This document shows, one piece after another, positions 16,479-23,886 of a stretch of DNA of 64,000 nucleotides. Location of the stretch: contig OZ250155.1 in the NCBI GenBank assembly GCA_965237775.1, positions 3,286,001 through 3,350,000 of the forward strand. Direction: 5' to 3'. The notes below the pieces were generated by a model. It did not search any database. It was not told where the DNA came from and worked only from the letters and a program-made list of their open reading frames with translations. Origin of the DNA: CATOSP01 sp965237775. GTDB lineage: Bacteria > Chloroflexota > Dehalococcoidia > Lucifugimonadales > UBA3495. How positions within the stretch are numbered: the stretch's first letter is position 1; each line of letters starts with the position of its first letter. The translations under genes and the position numbers were made by a program.

Positions 16479-17843
16479 TCAGTGGAGGGCCTGAATGGCC
16501 TCCTCGGCCTGGTAGGCTTCGTCCAACAGGTCAACCACGTGGCAGACCCTCTGCGCGACACCACGGCGTTTCAGACCCTGCTCTATCTGCGACATGCAAC
16601 CGGGATTCGCCGTGGCGACCTGCTCCGCCCCGGTGGCAATTATGTTATCCAGCTTCCGGTCAAGAATTTGCCCGGCAAGCTCCGGTTGGACCAGCGAGTA
16701 AATCCCCCCTGACCCGCAGCACATTGTTGATTGTTCCATCTCCACAAGTTCCAGCCCCGGTATCGCGTTCAACACCTCCCGGGGCTGGGAAGTGATCCGC
16801 TGGGCATGCGCCAGATGGCAGGGGTCCTGGTAGGTGACCTTGCGGACCAACGGTTTCCGGGGAGGGTCCACCGGGAGCGATGCCAGCAATTCGGTTATGT
16901 CAACCGTCTTCCTAGCAAAACTCCGGGCAGCTTCGAGGTACTGGTCATCACCCTTGAGCAGGTCGTCGTATTCCTTCATTGCCGAGCCGCAACCCGCCGA
17001 CGCCACGACAATCGTGTCCACTTCAGCAGCACGAAACACGCCGATGTTCCGCCGGGCCATGTCACGAGCGGTCTCCAGGTCGCCGCTATGAATATTGAGG
17101 GCGCCGCAACAACCCTGGCCCACGGGTACGACCACCTCACACCCATTTCGAGTTAGCACCCTGACGGCGGCGGCCATGGTGCTTCCTTGCATCAGGGGCA
17201 TCACGCATCCCGATAGGAGACCTACGGTGAGCTTCTTTTCCCCCTGGGCCGGATAGGCGGCGTTCGATGGGCCGAAGAACGGGCCGTTGAAGTCTGGAAG
17301 TTGCGCCTCCAGACCCGCTATTTGTCCAGGCAGGAGCGTTAGGATTTTCGATGCCCTAACCAACTTCTGGAGGCCGGACCGCTGATACGCACGGACCAGT
17401 TGCGCGCCGAATCTTAGCCTCCCGGGATGAGGCAGGGCACCCCGTAGAAACATCTGGCTTATTCGCTTCAGGCCGTCGGACTGCATCTGATGGGATAGAA
17501 CCTGGGCACGCGTGTTCTCCATGATCCGCCCATAGGGCACGCCGGATGGACAGACGGCTTCGCAGGCGCGGCACTGGAGGCACTTCTCCCAGTGGGAGAC
17601 GACCCTGGGAGTGATTCCAATCCGTCCTTCGTTCACCGCCTTCATTAGCGCGATCCGGCCCCTGGGGGACTCGGGTTCCAACATCAAGGTCGTGTAGGTG
17701 GGACAGGAACTCAAACACAGCCCGCAATGGACACAGCGGTACATGTCGGCTTCGGCGGGGATGTCTTCCCCGTAGAATCCAGCTTCCGGTGGAACTATCG
17801 GGAGCGTAAGCCTCGCCCTCAGCTCATCTTGAGGTCCCGCCAT
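16479..17843 (-). CDS. glcF: Glycolate oxidase iron-sulfur subunit (GlcF-like)
   Basis: The 454-residue protein has two ferredoxin-type 4Fe-4S motifs near the N-terminus, CVHCGLCLSSCP and CLQCRACEAVCP. Two cysteine-rich CCG domains of the heterodisulfide-reductase type follow, GQGCCGALNIHSGD and STMCCGSGG. This is the electron-transfer subunit that links the flavoprotein to the membrane quinone pool. Its ATG overlaps the stop of the GlcE-like gene in TAATG, so translation is coupled. GlcF-like proteins also serve lactate and other 2-hydroxyacid dehydrogenases, so the substrate is inferred from the neighbours. Confidence 0.9.
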   Translation of the reverse strand: MAGPQDELRARLTLPIVPPEAGFYGEDIPAEADMYRCVHCGLCLSSCPTYTTLMLEPESPRGRIALMKAVNEGRIGITPRVVSHWEKCLQCRACEAVCPSGVPYGRIMENTRAQVLSHQMQSDGLKRISQMFLRGALPHPGRLRFGAQLVRAYQRSGLQKLVRASKILTLLPGQIAGLEAQLPDFNGPFFGPSNAAYPAQGEKKLTVGLLSGCVMPLMQGSTMAAAVRVLTRNGCEVVVPVGQGCCGALNIHSGDLETARDMARRNIGVFRAAEVDTIVVASAGCGSAMKEYDDLLKGDDQYLEAARSFARKTVDITELLASLPVDPPRKPLVRKVTYQDPCHLAHAQRITSQPREVLNAIPGLELVEMEQSTMCCGSGGIYSLVQPELAGQILDRKLDNIIATGAEQVATANPGCMSQIEQGLKRRGVAQRVCHVVDLLDEAYQAEEAIQALH

Positions 17844-19240
17844 TAAATACCCCCGGCGTGGCGGCCTGGGGCAAAGATTCCGGCGGGGTCCAGATTTTGC
17901 TTGATCCTGTACATAATCTCGGTCCCCTCCGGGTTGTCTCCCCAAACATCGACCTGTTGTTTTACGGCCAACGGAGCACGTTCAACCACCAACGAGCCGT
18001 CGTGGTCCTGCGCTATCTCTCGTACGCTATTCACGGCCCTGGCCAGAGCCGAAACGCCAGCTTCTGACACACGTTTGTCCCGGTCTAACCACCAAAAAAG
18101 CCGCACCAGTCCGAAGGCCGGATCAGCGACGACCCCCGGCTCCGGCACGCCGCTCGAAGATTCGATTGCCCCGCCGAACTTCCCTTCGAATGATCCCAGC
18201 ATGTTAGCTATGGAAGATGGCGGGACACTGGCTTTCAATACCAGGCTCGCCTCTCGCCCTTGCGACCAACCTAAATCTGTCGCGGCGCGGAGATGATGCC
18301 CGGCTTCTGTCTGATCGGTAACCTGCCGGACTGAAGCGTCCCCGTCCCTCAACATATTCCCAGCCTCAGAGAGCTGACGCCTGACTGCACCCAGCCGCCC
18401 GGAGAAGAACGCGACCAGCAAGGCTTCCTCTGTTCCCACCCCATCATTCGTCACGTCCGGGGCAGAAGCGATATATCTCTCGGCGACGCCATACAGGACC
18501 TGCATTCCCTGCGGCGCATACACCTGGCCGTTCAACTCCTTAGCCGCCTGCATCGCGGCGGACCATGACTTAAACCTCGCGGTCAGGGCCGCCGTCCGTT
18601 GTGGGAGAGGGTTCAACTTGAACGTGGCCTCGACGATTACGCCCAGGGTGCCGAGTGACCCGGCGTATAGCTTGCCCAGGTCATACCCGGTCACGTTCTT
18701 GACAACTTTGCCTCCGGACTTGGTCTCAATTCCCGTACTGCTCATGACACTGATGCCTATCAGCCAGTCGCGGGGCAAGCCAAAATTGGAGCGTATGGGG
18801 CCGCTTGAATTAGCGGCCAGGACTCCTCCGATGGTTGCACGGTCTGAAAGCGGGGCCTCGACGGGCAGGGTTTTGCCGCCTGACAACAGGGCCCGTTGAA
18901 ACATGTCCAGGCTGATACCCGCTTCAACCGTGGCGGTCAAGTCGGCGGGCTGGTAGTCCAATACTCGATTGAAGCGGCTCAAGTCCAGGGCCACATCGTA
19001 TCGGAGCGGGATATTCCCCAATCCGGATTGAGTGCCGCCGCCCCACGGTTGGACTGCCAGTCCCTGCTCCGCCGCGAACCGGACGATCTCCATGATCTCA
19101 TCGCGGTGAGACGGCCTAAGCGCGACTCCGGGTATCACACCATCGATCGAGTAGCCACCAAGCCGCTCCTCCGGTACGAAGCCATCCTGGCCCAGGCTGC
19201 GCTCCAGGCTTTGGGGAATCGAAAGACCCAACCGGCTCAT
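17843..19240 (-). CDS. glcE: FAD-binding glycolate oxidase subunit (GlcE-like)
   Basis: The 465-residue protein has a PCMH-type FAD-binding domain: QPWGGGTQSGLG, the strand VEAGISLDMFQ, TIGGVLAANSSGPIR and KNVTGYDLGKLYAGSLGTLGVI are the typical segments. The C-terminal part ends with LDPAGIFAPGR as in GlcD/GlcE relatives. The ATG at 19240 overlaps the stop of the preceding phosphodiesterase gene (ATGA), which fixes the start better than codons further upstream. GlcE pairs with GlcD and GlcF in oxidation of glycolate to glyoxylate. It is somewhat longer than enteric GlcE (about 350 residues). Confidence 0.88.
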   Translation of the reverse strand: MSRLGLSIPQSLERSLGQDGFVPEERLGGYSIDGVIPGVALRPSHRDEIMEIVRFAAEQGLAVQPWGGGTQSGLGNIPLRYDVALDLSRFNRVLDYQPADLTATVEAGISLDMFQRALLSGGKTLPVEAPLSDRATIGGVLAANSSGPIRSNFGLPRDWLIGISVMSSTGIETKSGGKVVKNVTGYDLGKLYAGSLGTLGVIVEATFKLNPLPQRTAALTARFKSWSAAMQAAKELNGQVYAPQGMQVLYGVAERYIASAPDVTNDGVGTEEALLVAFFSGRLGAVRRQLSEAGNMLRDGDASVRQVTDQTEAGHHLRAATDLGWSQGREASLVLKASVPPSSIANMLGSFEGKFGGAIESSSGVPEPGVVADPAFGLVRLFWWLDRDKRVSEAGVSALARAVNSVREIAQDHDGSLVVERAPLAVKQQVDVWGDNPEGTEIMYRIKQNLDPAGIFAPGRHAGGI

Positions 19241-19962
19241 TTGGAGGCCAAGTACTCTGACAGCTTGTCGGGGAAGTTGACCGTGAGCCCGTCGACACCG
19301 GCGTCGACGGCTTTTCTCATGAGGCCCTCGTCGGCAGCCCCCCATGCCCGCACATCCATTCCGCTGCGGTGGAGTCTGTCCACCAACTCGGGAGTCAGGT
19401 TAGAGGAGTGGGGGCAGAGTATCTTGAGGCCCAGCCGTTTCGCGTGGTCTACCGTGGCGTCATCCACGTTGAAGACCAACCAGCCGGTCGGCAGTTCTGG
19501 AGCGTAACCGACCAAATCCTCCAGGCTGGAAAGCTGGAAGGAAGTGATCGTGGCGGCTTCGGCAACACCATACCCGCGCACCATGTCGGCGGCCCGCCGG
19601 GACAGACCTCGAACGTCGGCCTTGATCTCGATGTGAAAGTGGAATCTTTCCTTGTATCGCTCCAACATCCCGCCGAAAGTCGGCACAGATTCTCCCGCAA
19701 ACTCGGGAGAGAACCAAGAGCCCGCGTCCAACAAGCGCAAGTCCGCAAGATTGGAATCCGCAACCAATCCCGTCCCGTTGGTCGTGCGCTCAAGTGTCTC
19801 ATCGTGGATGATGACGATGTGGCCGTCCTTGGTGAAGTGGAGGTCAAACTCGACGTGAGACGCGCCCAACTCCAGGTCTTTGTCGAAGGCGGCGAATGTG
19901 TTCTCCGGAGCGTAAGCGGACGCGCCCCGGTGGGCGATGTTCATGAATTCCCGGCTGGCCAT
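19237..19962 (-). CDS. Glycerophosphodiester phosphodiesterase
   Basis: The 241-residue protein has the GDPD signature: NIAHRGASAYAPENT with the catalytic His-Arg and metal-binding Glu, then EFDLHFTKDGHIVIIHDETLERTTNG with a second His. The C-terminal half completes a TIM barrel. There is no signal peptide, so it is probably the cytoplasmic UgpQ-like type releasing glycerol 3-phosphate from deacylated lipids. It lies between the glcD-like and glcE-like genes and overlaps the latter by four bases, so it belongs to that transcript. Its tie to hydroxyacid oxidation is not obvious; glycerol 3-phosphate or 2-phosphoglycolate-like metabolites are speculative links. Confidence 0.92.
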   Translation of the reverse strand: MASREFMNIAHRGASAYAPENTFAAFDKDLELGASHVEFDLHFTKDGHIVIIHDETLERTTNGTGLVADSNLADLRLLDAGSWFSPEFAGESVPTFGGMLERYKERFHFHIEIKADVRGLSRRAADMVRGYGVAEAATITSFQLSSLEDLVGYAPELPTGWLVFNVDDATVDHAKRLGLKILCPHSSNLTPELVDRLHRSGMDVRAWGAADEGLMRKAVDAGVDGLTVNFPDKLSEYLASK

Positions 19963-19993
19963 CACTCAGTCCTGGGGGTCTCCGTTGGTATGC

Positions 19994-21430
19994 CTAAATC
20001 GACAGGCCCGGTTCGGGGCGGCGGGCCGGTGGCTGGTAGTGGGTCCCGTCGGGGAAAACCTTGCCGGGGTTCAGGCGGTTTTGCGGTGCAAACGAGTCCC
20101 GAACACGGCGCATGGCATCCATGTCCGCATCCGTGTAGACCAAGGGCATCAGCTCTTTCTTTTCCAGTCCCACCCCGTGTTCCCCGGTCAGGGCGCCCCC
20201 GGCGTCGATGCAGACTTTCATAACCTCAGCCCCCGCCTCGATGATGGTCTCTAGGGCTCCCGGTTTGCGCTCATCGAAGAGCAGGCAAGGATGAAGGTTC
20301 CCGTCTCCGGCATGGAACACGTTGGCGATAGGGATACCGTACTTTTCGCTGATGGCGGCTACTTCCCGCAGCACTTCGGTCAACTTGGTGCGGGGCGCAA
20401 CTCCGTCGACCAGGTAGTAATTGGGAGCCAGACTGCCCAGCGCTCCCAATGCGCCCTTCCGCCCCGCCCAAAGCCTTTCCCGGTCGGCGGCTTCGTCGGC
20501 GGTGCGCACCAGGGTAGGACCAGACTCCCAAAGGGCTGCCTCGACCTCGAGGCCAATCTCGTCCACTTCTTCCTGAAGCCCCTCCAACTCAACGAGCAGC
20601 ACCGCGCCCGCATCTTCCGGGTAACCCAGGTCCATCACGTTTTGAACGGCCTGAATGCTAAGAGCGTCGATCATCTCCAGGGCCGCCGGTACGATGCCGT
20701 GGCCGATCACCGCGGAGACCGCCGTACAGGCCGAATCGACGTCCGGGTAGACCCCCATGAAAGTCTTGACCGCTTCGGGCAGAGGCAACAGCCGGACGAT
20801 GATCCTGGTTGCCACGCCGAAGGTCCCTTCTGAGCCGGTAAAGACACCACGCAGGTCATACCCAGGAGTTTCGCGGGCGGCGCTTCCCAGATTCACGACG
20901 GAGCCGTCTTCCAACACTACTTCCATCCCCAGAACGTGGTTGGTGGTGGTGCCGTAGGCCAGGCAGTGGGGGCCTCCTGAGTTCTCCGCGATGTTGCCTC
21001 CCAGGCTACATGCCTTTTGGCTGGAGGGATCAGGGGCGTACCGGAACCCAAACCGGTGAACGTGATTGTCCAGGTCGAGGTTGATTACACCCGGCTCGAC
21101 CGTGGCAGTGCGATTCTCTGAATCCACTTCCAGGATCCGGTTCATGCGGGAGAAGGAGACCTGGATTCCTCCCGGCGGAGCGATTGCGCCACCACTCAAG
21201 CCCGTCCCTGAACCGCGTCCCACTACGGGCACTCCCTCGCGGTAGGCCAGGGCCATAACTCGGCTGACTTCCCCGGTGGAAATGGGGAGAACTACAGCCT
21301 CGGAAAGCCCCCGGTCTATGGAGCCGTCGTACTCATACACGAGTAGATCCTCGGGATGAGAGTAGACGTACTCCTCACCCACTATGGCTTTCAATTCGTC
21401 CACGAAACGGACAGTGGTCGCGGAATCCAA
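19994..21430 (-). CDS. glcD: FAD-linked glycolate/lactate oxidase subunit (GlcD-like)
   Basis: The protein of about 478 residues is a GlcD-type flavoprotein: VVGRGSGTGLSGGA is the FAD pyrophosphate loop, TVEPGVINLDLD, SLGGNIAENSGGPHCLAYG and FTGSEGTFGVATR follow. The C-terminal domain has FHAGDGNLHP and TGEHGVGLEKK, the substrate-side motifs with metal-binding histidines. I chose TTG at 21430, 8 bases after GGGGAG. An ATG at 21463 is also open, but it has no ribosome site and would overlap the -10 box of the only good promoter. It is the first gene of the glcD-GDPD-glcE-glcF group. D-lactate or another 2-hydroxyacid is possible as substrate. Confidence 0.93.
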   Translation of the reverse strand: MDSATTVRFVDELKAIVGEEYVYSHPEDLLVYEYDGSIDRGLSEAVVLPISTGEVSRVMALAYREGVPVVGRGSGTGLSGGAIAPPGGIQVSFSRMNRILEVDSENRTATVEPGVINLDLDNHVHRFGFRYAPDPSSQKACSLGGNIAENSGGPHCLAYGTTTNHVLGMEVVLEDGSVVNLGSAARETPGYDLRGVFTGSEGTFGVATRIIVRLLPLPEAVKTFMGVYPDVDSACTAVSAVIGHGIVPAALEMIDALSIQAVQNVMDLGYPEDAGAVLLVELEGLQEEVDEIGLEVEAALWESGPTLVRTADEAADRERLWAGRKGALGALGSLAPNYYLVDGVAPRTKLTEVLREVAAISEKYGIPIANVFHAGDGNLHPCLLFDERKPGALETIIEAGAEVMKVCIDAGGALTGEHGVGLEKKELMPLVYTDADMDAMRRVRDSFAPQNRLNPGKVFPDGTHYQPPARRPEPGLSI

Positions 21431-21458
21431 CGTCCTGTCTCCCCAGCAAATTGGTTCG

Positions 21459-21488
21459 ATCATAGACTAAAGGCCGATTCATTGGCAA
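21459..21488 (-). promoter_or_regulatory. Promoter of the glcD-like operon
   Basis: On the minus strand TTGCCA (21488-21483) and TATGAT (21464-21459) are 18 bases apart. Transcription would begin near 21452, a short distance before the TTG start at 21430. Confidence 0.55.
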
Positions 21489-21640
21489 GGACGACAGCGT
21501 GGGCACTCAGTCCCGCAGCGGGCTTCAAGCCCGGACTAGCGGGTACGTGGGATAGGGTGCGCGGAATAGAACGCCAAGCTCTAGACAATCATAAGGACCT
21601 ACATGGACGCCGAAGCGCCTTCGCCGCCCGCTCATTGCGT

Positions 21641-21669
21641 TTGATAGGGGTATCGTTTACTTGTATACT
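21641..21669 (+). promoter_or_regulatory. Promoter of leuB
   Basis: TTGATA (21641-21646) and TATACT (21664-21669) are 17 bases apart, close to consensus at both boxes. The 5' leader would be about 45 bases and holds no attenuator that I can see. Confidence 0.75.
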
Positions 21670-21721
21670 GGGCGACGGATTCGGGCGGGGACACCTTCGT
21701 CCCTTTATCAAGGAGGCGTCC

Positions 21722-22822
21722 GTGGATTTTGACATTGCTGTCCTGGGTGGGGATGGCATCGGCCCCGAAGTGACCGCCCAGAGCGTCCGCATACTCGAGT
21801 CCGCTGGCAGAGTGTTTGGGCACTTGTTCCGGCTGGAGTACGGTGACGTTGGAGGAATCTCCATCGACAACAACGGGACTCCGTTGCTGCCGTCGGTGCG
21901 GGACCTGGCCGGGGGCAGCGATTCGGTGCTGTTCGGCGCTGTAGGCGGACCCAAGTGGGACGACCCAACCGCCTCAATGAGGCCCGAGGACGGACTACTC
22001 CAACTGCGAGCTCACCTGGGCGTGTTTGCAAACATCCGTCCGATTAAGGTCTATCCCCTGCTAGCCGATTCGAACGTACTCAAGCCTGAGGTACTGTCCG
22101 GGGTAGACATGGTCGTGGTCCGGGAGTTGACCGGAGGCCTGTATTACGCCCTGCCCAAGGAACGCCACGAGACTCCCCAGGGTTGGACCGCCGTAGATAC
22201 GCTGCGCTACACCGAGTCCGAAATCGAACGCATCCTAAGAGTCGGCTTCGAGTTGGCCCAGGGGCGCAGGGGAAAACTGGCCTCGGTGGACAAGGCCAAC
22301 GTGTTGGAGTCATCCAGGCTTTGGCGGCAGGTTGCCACCCGCATGGCCCCGGAATACCCCGACGTGGAGTTGGCCCATATCCTCGTGGACGCCTGTGCAA
22401 TGCAGCTAATCCAGCGTCCCGCCAGCTTCGACGTCATAGTGTCCGAGAACACTTTCGGCGACATCCTGACCGACGAGGCTTCGGTGCTCGCCGCCTCTAT
22501 GGGGTTGCTCCCCTCCGCAAGCCTAGCCGAAGTCCCAATGGAGGGACGGCGAACGGCGGGATTCTATGAGCCGATTCACGGGACCGCGCCGGATATCGCC
22601 GGACAGGGAATCGCCAACCCCATCGGTTCCATCCTCAGCACCGCCCTCATGATGCGTTACTCTCTCGGGCTAACCGAAGAGGCCGCCAGCGTCGAAGCCG
22701 CGGTAGACCAGGTTGTTACGCAGGGCTTCCGCACCCGGGACATTGCGGCCCCCGGGGCCCAGGCCGTGGGCACCGTAGAGATGGGAGACCACATCGTAGC
22801 GGCCCTCGAGTCCGGTAGATGA
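21722..22822 (+). CDS. leuB: 3-isopropylmalate dehydrogenase
   Basis: LeuB oxidises and decarboxylates 3-isopropylmalate in leucine synthesis. The 366-residue protein has AVLGGDGIGPEV at the N-terminus, LRAHLGVFANIRP with substrate-binding Arg residues, VRELTGGLYY, SVDKANVLESSRLWR with the catalytic Lys and the ENTFGDILTDEAS segment with metal-binding Asp residues, then EPIHGTAPDIAGQG. This arrangement (ELTGG) fits LeuB rather than isocitrate dehydrogenase. The GTG start has AGGAGG five bases upstream. It is not beside leuA or leuCD in this window and appears to have its own promoter. Confidence 0.95.
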   Translation: MDFDIAVLGGDGIGPEVTAQSVRILESAGRVFGHLFRLEYGDVGGISIDNNGTPLLPSVRDLAGGSDSVLFGAVGGPKWDDPTASMRPEDGLLQLRAHLGVFANIRPIKVYPLLADSNVLKPEVLSGVDMVVVRELTGGLYYALPKERHETPQGWTAVDTLRYTESEIERILRVGFELAQGRRGKLASVDKANVLESSRLWRQVATRMAPEYPDVELAHILVDACAMQLIQRPASFDVIVSENTFGDILTDEASVLAASMGLLPSASLAEVPMEGRRTAGFYEPIHGTAPDIAGQGIANPIGSILSTALMMRYSLGLTEEAASVEAAVDQVVTQGFRTRDIAAPGAQAVGTVEMGDHIVAALESGR

Positions 22823-22841
22823 ACCGAATTCGCCGTCCACA

Positions 22842-23840
22842 ATGAATGGCGAACTCGCCCTGGGAATTAGCGTATTCCTCGCCAGCGCCGCCTCCGTAAT
22901 ATTCCTGGGCATCCAACTGGCGAAGTACGGCGACGTTCTGGCATCCCTCACCGGATGGGGGCGCCTCTTCGTCGGCAGCATATTCATAGCCCTGGCCACG
23001 TCACTACCCGAGCTTTCCGCCAACATATCCGCCGTGCGGCTTGACCCGCCCAACCCGGCGTTGGCGGTAGGCAACATATTTGGCGCGAACATGACCAACA
23101 TGTTCACCATGGCGGCGGTCGCGCTGATCTTCGGCGGCCAAAGTTTCCTGCAAAAGGTGTCGCCCAAGCAGGGCTACTTGATTATCCTGGCGGCAATACT
23201 CACCGGGGGCGCGGTGGTCTTCGGTTTCTTCAGGCCAGAGTTGTCCCTTTGGAACATCGGGGTTGCCGCGGCTTTCATACTGATCGTATACGTGGTTGGC
23301 ATGTGGGTGGTCTATGCCACCCGCCCCCAGGACTCGGAAGAGGAAGGGGAAGACGACTCTGGCATAAGCCTCACCAAGGCTTGGGTCGTGTTCGGCTTGG
23401 TGTCGGCGGGAGTCGTGGTTGCCGGATTCTTCCTGGCATGGAGCACCGATCTCATTGCGGACGTCACGGGAGTCGCTTCCAGCACTTTGGGTATCCTGGT
23501 GGTTTCCGTAGTGACCACCATGCCGGAGGCAGCCTCTACGGTAGCGGCAGTGCGCATGGGAGCGCCGGACCTGGGAGTAAGCGGGCTGTTCGGTAGCTGC
23601 GTCTTTAACGTCACAATCCTCTGCTACGCGGACCCGTTTTACACGGAGGGGATACTGTTCAACCAGGCAGAGCCCTCCCATTTCGTCGCGGGCGGAATTG
23701 CCACTTGCCTAATCTTACTGGGTCTGGTCCTAGTCTTGGGGCGAGACCGGCTACCGCGTGCATTGACCGTATCTGGGCTCGCGCTCATGGCCTCCGGGTA
23801 CATAGCAGGGGCCATAGCCGTAATCAGCCTGGGCGCTTGA
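22842..23840 (+). CDS. CaCA-family cation (Ca2+/Na+ or H+) exchanger
   Basis: The 332-residue membrane protein has about ten hydrophobic helices with the two inverted alpha-repeats of the CaCA superfamily: LATSLPELSANIS near residue 52 and VVTTMPEAASTVAA near residue 220, each with the ion-binding Ser/Thr-x-Pro-Glu. An acidic loop (EEEGEDD, near residue 170) lies between the halves on the cytoplasmic side, as in YrbG-like exchangers. It starts 19 bases after leuB and may be cotranscribed, though no functional link is evident. The transported ion cannot be read from sequence alone. Confidence 0.9.
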   Translation: MNGELALGISVFLASAASVIFLGIQLAKYGDVLASLTGWGRLFVGSIFIALATSLPELSANISAVRLDPPNPALAVGNIFGANMTNMFTMAAVALIFGGQSFLQKVSPKQGYLIILAAILTGGAVVFGFFRPELSLWNIGVAAAFILIVYVVGMWVVYATRPQDSEEEGEDDSGISLTKAWVVFGLVSAGVVVAGFFLAWSTDLIADVTGVASSTLGILVVSVVTTMPEAASTVAAVRMGAPDLGVSGLFGSCVFNVTILCYADPFYTEGILFNQAEPSHFVAGGIATCLILLGLVLVLGRDRLPRALTVSGLALMASGYIAGAIAVISLGA

Positions 23841-23886
23841 GCCCGCGAGTATTCCCCCTTTTCCCAGAGGAGAACGGGCCGATGGC

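Noticed and set aside
19369..20223. Plus-strand open frame across the GDPD and glcD genes
   Set aside because: It is antisense to two well-supported genes and spans their intergenic region without any motif.
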